Positions 4,582-6,656 of a stretch of DNA of 6,656 nucleotides are shown in pieces. Location: assembly GCA_002381765.1 (NCBI GenBank), contig DFXX01000017.1, positions 6,342 through 12,997 on the forward strand. The letters are read 5' to 3'. The notes under the pieces are model-generated. The model was not told the origin of the DNA. It saw only the letters and a program-made list of their open reading frames with translations, and did no database searches. Positions within the stretch are counted from its first letter, which is position 1. Each line of letters starts with the position of its first letter. This stretch comes from Bacteriovoracaceae bacterium UBA4097 (GTDB lineage Bacteria > Bdellovibrionota > Bacteriovoracia > Bacteriovoracales > Bacteriovoracaceae). A program made the position numbers and the translations under genes.

Positions 4582-6656
4582 TTATTTCTTTTTAAGAGCT
4601 ATCTTCAGCACTTCATCAAAGTGCTTCACAGGATGAAACTTAAGACCCTTCCTGTGACGTTCAGGAACTTCTTTCAAATCCTTCTCATTTTGCCATGGAA
4701 GAATGATCTGTTTGATTCCAGCTCTTTTAGCTGCCAGAACTTTTTCTTTGATACCACCAACTGGAAGTACCTTACCTGTCAGACTAAGCTCACCCGTCAT
4801 GGCAACATCACCTCTTACCATTTGATGAGTCGCAAGTGAATAAAGAGCGAGGGCCATGGTCACACCTGCAGACGGGCCATCCTTAGGAGTTGCTCCTGCT
4901 GGCAAATGAAGATGGATTTCATGCGTCGCCAGAAAATCTGTGGCTTCTTCTGGATTAGGGGCCGGAACATTCGATGGCGTTGGCACAACCTGGACATTCT
5001 TGGCCTTCTTACTAACCTTTTTATTGCTCTTTAACTGCTCTTCCTCAATCTGGCTCTGAAGTACCCGCTTAACATAGCTATAAGCGAGATTGGCAGACTC
5101 ACCCATTACATCGCCCAGCTGACCAGTAAGCTTAAAGCCCTTACCTTTCAGAGGAATCGATTCAACAAAGAGAATATCACCACCAAAAGAAGTCCAGGCA
5201 AGGCCCGTTACTACTCCTGGCATCAACGGCTGTTGTGCCATGTCGGTTTCAAAGCGTTTACTACCGAGAATTTTTTCAAGATCAGCTACACTTGGAGCGA
5301 ACTTCTTAAAGCGCTTATTTGAAACTTTTTCCAGGGCCGCTCTTCGACATAGCTTCGCAATGAACTGCTCCATTACGCGCACACCAGGCTCTCTGGCGTA
5401 GTCAGAAACCAGCGCCTTAAGAACCGGGACTCCAATAGAGAATTCCTTGCTGGAAAGGCCGTGCTTCTTTAACTGTTTAGGAATGACCCACTTGGTGGCA
5501 ATCGAGAGCTTCTCTTCAATGGTATATCCAGAGAGATCGATAAGCTCCATTCGGTCAAGGAGAGCTTCCGGGATCTCACCCACATAGTTAGCTGTCGCAA
5601 TAAAGAGAACTTTTGAGAGATCAAAAGGGACATCAAGATAATTATCAATGAAGGTCTTGTTTTGTTCTGGATCCAATACTTCTAACAGAGCGGAAGCCGG
5701 ATCACCTTGATAGGATTTACCAATCTTATCGATCTCATCCAACATGATAACTGGATTATTCACTTCAACTCGTTTAAGTGCTTGAATGATTTTTCCTGGC
5801 ATCGCTCCTACGTAAGTACGACGATGTCCTTTAATTTCGGCTTCATCTTTCATACCACCCAGGGAGAAGCGGTAGAACTTTCTTCCTAGAGCTTTTGCAA
5901 TAGAATGTCCGAGAGAGGTTTTTCCCACTCCTGGAGGACCAGCCAGACAAAGAATTGTTCCATCGTATTCTGGCTTGAGCTTTCTCACGGCCAGGAATTC
6001 CATGATTCTCTCTTTAGGCTTCTCAAGGCCGTAATGATCTTTTTCAAGAATTTTTTTGGCGGCATCGATATCGACCTTATCATCTGAGGACTTATCCCAT
6101 GGAAGTTGAACCATCCAATTAAGATAGGTTCTAGTCACATTATATTCAGGTGAAGAATCAGGAATTGATTCAAGTCTTTCAAGTTCTTCGAGCGCTGCTT
6201 TTTTGGCTTCTTCAGGAAGATTTCCTTCCTCTAAACCCTCGCGCATTTTCTTAATATCTTTGGCCTTATCATCTTCATCCAGGCCAAGTTCATTGCGAAT
6301 AACCTTCAACTGCTCGCGAAGGAAATACTCTCTTTGATATTTATTAACTTTATCATTAACTTCATCGGTAATTTTTTTCTGAATATCTGCAACATCTTTC
6401 TCACGCTTCAAGTAAACCAAGAGTTTTGCAAATCTCTTTTTTACGATCAAGGTTTCAAGAAAATCCTGGGCTTCAGGTACATCAAGAGAAAGAGCGAAGG
6501 CAACAAGATCTGCCAATGAACCAGGTGAAGGTGAATTCAACATGGCGAGCTTCATTTCCTCATTAAAATAAGGATTGATCTCTGATAGTTTTTTTACCTG
6601 ATTGATGACCGAGCGAGTATAGGCATCCAATTCTTCATCCGGCTCATGAATATCAC
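4582..6656 (-). CDS. lon: ATP-dependent protease Lon (LonA), N-terminus beyond window edge
   Basis: This is a cytosolic AAA+ serine protease that degrades misfolded and regulatory proteins. The frame stays open to the right edge: codons upstream of 6630 read DIHEPDEEL, continuing conserved Lon sequence. The gene is therefore partial, with 690 residues visible and the first part of the substrate-binding domain missing. Numbering from the first complete codon (6654): coiled-coil region around KYQREYFLREQLKVIRNELG (105-124); Walker A GPPGVGKT (239-246); Walker B with D306/E307; sensor-1 Asn356; arginine finger Arg368 in LLDRME; sensor-2 Arg426 in PGVRV; protease catalytic Ser595 in KDGPSAG and Lys638 in GGIKEK. 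The Ser-Lys spacing of 43 equals that of E. coli Lon (S679/K722). All catalytic residues are intact. Oddity: residues of about 538-573 form a Lys- then Pro-rich insertion absent from E. coli Lon. The promoter lies outside the window. Confidence 0.96.
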   Translation of the reverse strand, partial: DIHEPDEELDAYTRSVINQVKKLSEINPYFNEEMKLAMLNSPSPGSLADLVAFALSLDVPEAQDFLETLIVKKRFAKLLVYLKREKDVADIQKKITDEVNDKVNKYQREYFLREQLKVIRNELGLDEDDKAKDIKKMREGLEEGNLPEEAKKAALEELERLESIPDSSPEYNVTRTYLNWMVQLPWDKSSDDKVDIDAAKKILEKDHYGLEKPKERIMEFLAVRKLKPEYDGTILCLAGPPGVGKTSLGHSIAKALGRKFYRFSLGGMKDEAEIKGHRRTYVGAMPGKIIQALKRVEVNNPVIMLDEIDKIGKSYQGDPASALLEVLDPEQNKTFIDNYLDVPFDLSKVLFIATANYVGEIPEALLDRMELIDLSGYTIEEKLSIATKWVIPKQLKKHGLSSKEFSIGVPVLKALVSDYAREPGVRVMEQFIAKLCRRAALEKVSNKRFKKFAPSVADLEKILGSKRFETDMAQQPLMPGVVTGLAWTSFGGDILFVESIPLKGKGFKLTGQLGDVMGESANLAYSYVKRVLQSQIEEEQLKSNKKVSKKAKNVQVVPTPSNVPAPNPEEATDFLATHEIHLHLPAGATPKDGPSAGVTMALALYSLATHQMVRGDVAMTGELSLTGKVLPVGGIKEKVLAAKRAGIKQIILPWQNEKDLKEVPERHRKGLKFHPVKHFDEVLKIALKKK

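Noticed and set aside
4621..6519. Plus-strand frames inside lon (4621, 5707, 5905, 6334)
   Set aside because: They are antisense to conserved Lon motifs, their composition mirrors the opposite strand, and nothing indicates translation.
6628..6630. TTG at 6628-6630 (- strand) as the lon start
   Set aside because: The frame continues without a stop to the window edge with Lon-like sequence, and a start here would delete most of the N-terminal domain.

Overview
The window is an ordinary-looking piece of a bacterial chromosome with moderate-to-low GC. It carries a periplasmic solute-binding protein, a small exported protein, a short unrecognised gene, a long-chain acyl-CoA synthetase, the RNA polymerase omega subunit and the Lon protease. 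The protein sequences and a sigma-28-type flagellar promoter point to a motile Gram-negative bacterium. The style is most like Bdellovibrionota (Bacteriovorax/Peredibacter-like) or another deltaproteobacterial-type lineage. That placement is inferred from general resemblance, not from a database search. No mobile element, CRISPR array, tRNA or rRNA is visible.

Layout, left to right. Positions 1-1569 (+) hold the C-terminal 522 residues of an OppA/DppA-type binding protein whose start lies outside the window. A perfect 11-bp hairpin (1579-1606) follows. Right after it comes a near-ideal sigma-28 (FliA) promoter (TCAA-N15-GCCGATAA, 1610-1636). This reads into a 127-residue secreted protein (1665-2048, +) that resembles the C-terminal domain of the flagellar assembly protein FlgT. 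Its stop codon interlocks with the stop codon of a convergent, unrecognised small gene (2045-2335, -). A short gap (2336-2423) holds a 15-bp palindrome and a strong Shine-Dalgarno ahead of the acyl-CoA synthetase (2424-4238, +). Nine bases after that stop lies a TTGACA/TAAAAA promoter for rpoZ (4310-4522, +). A long, symmetrical bidirectional terminator (4541-4577) closes rpoZ from one side and lon from the other. Lon (4582-6656, -) runs off the right edge, with its N-terminal domain incomplete.

The genes do not form one pathway. They look like separate transcription units: peptide or oligopeptide uptake, a motility-linked exported protein, fatty-acid activation, core transcription, and ATP-dependent proteolysis. 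The most informative observation is the flagellar-sigma promoter placed exactly in front of a FlgT-like exported protein, where promoter and product support each other. Secondary points are a roughly 33-residue Lys/Pro-rich insertion in the Lon protease domain, the operator-like palindrome before the synthetase gene, and the overlapping convergent stop codons. I found no evidence for a novel multi-gene system here.
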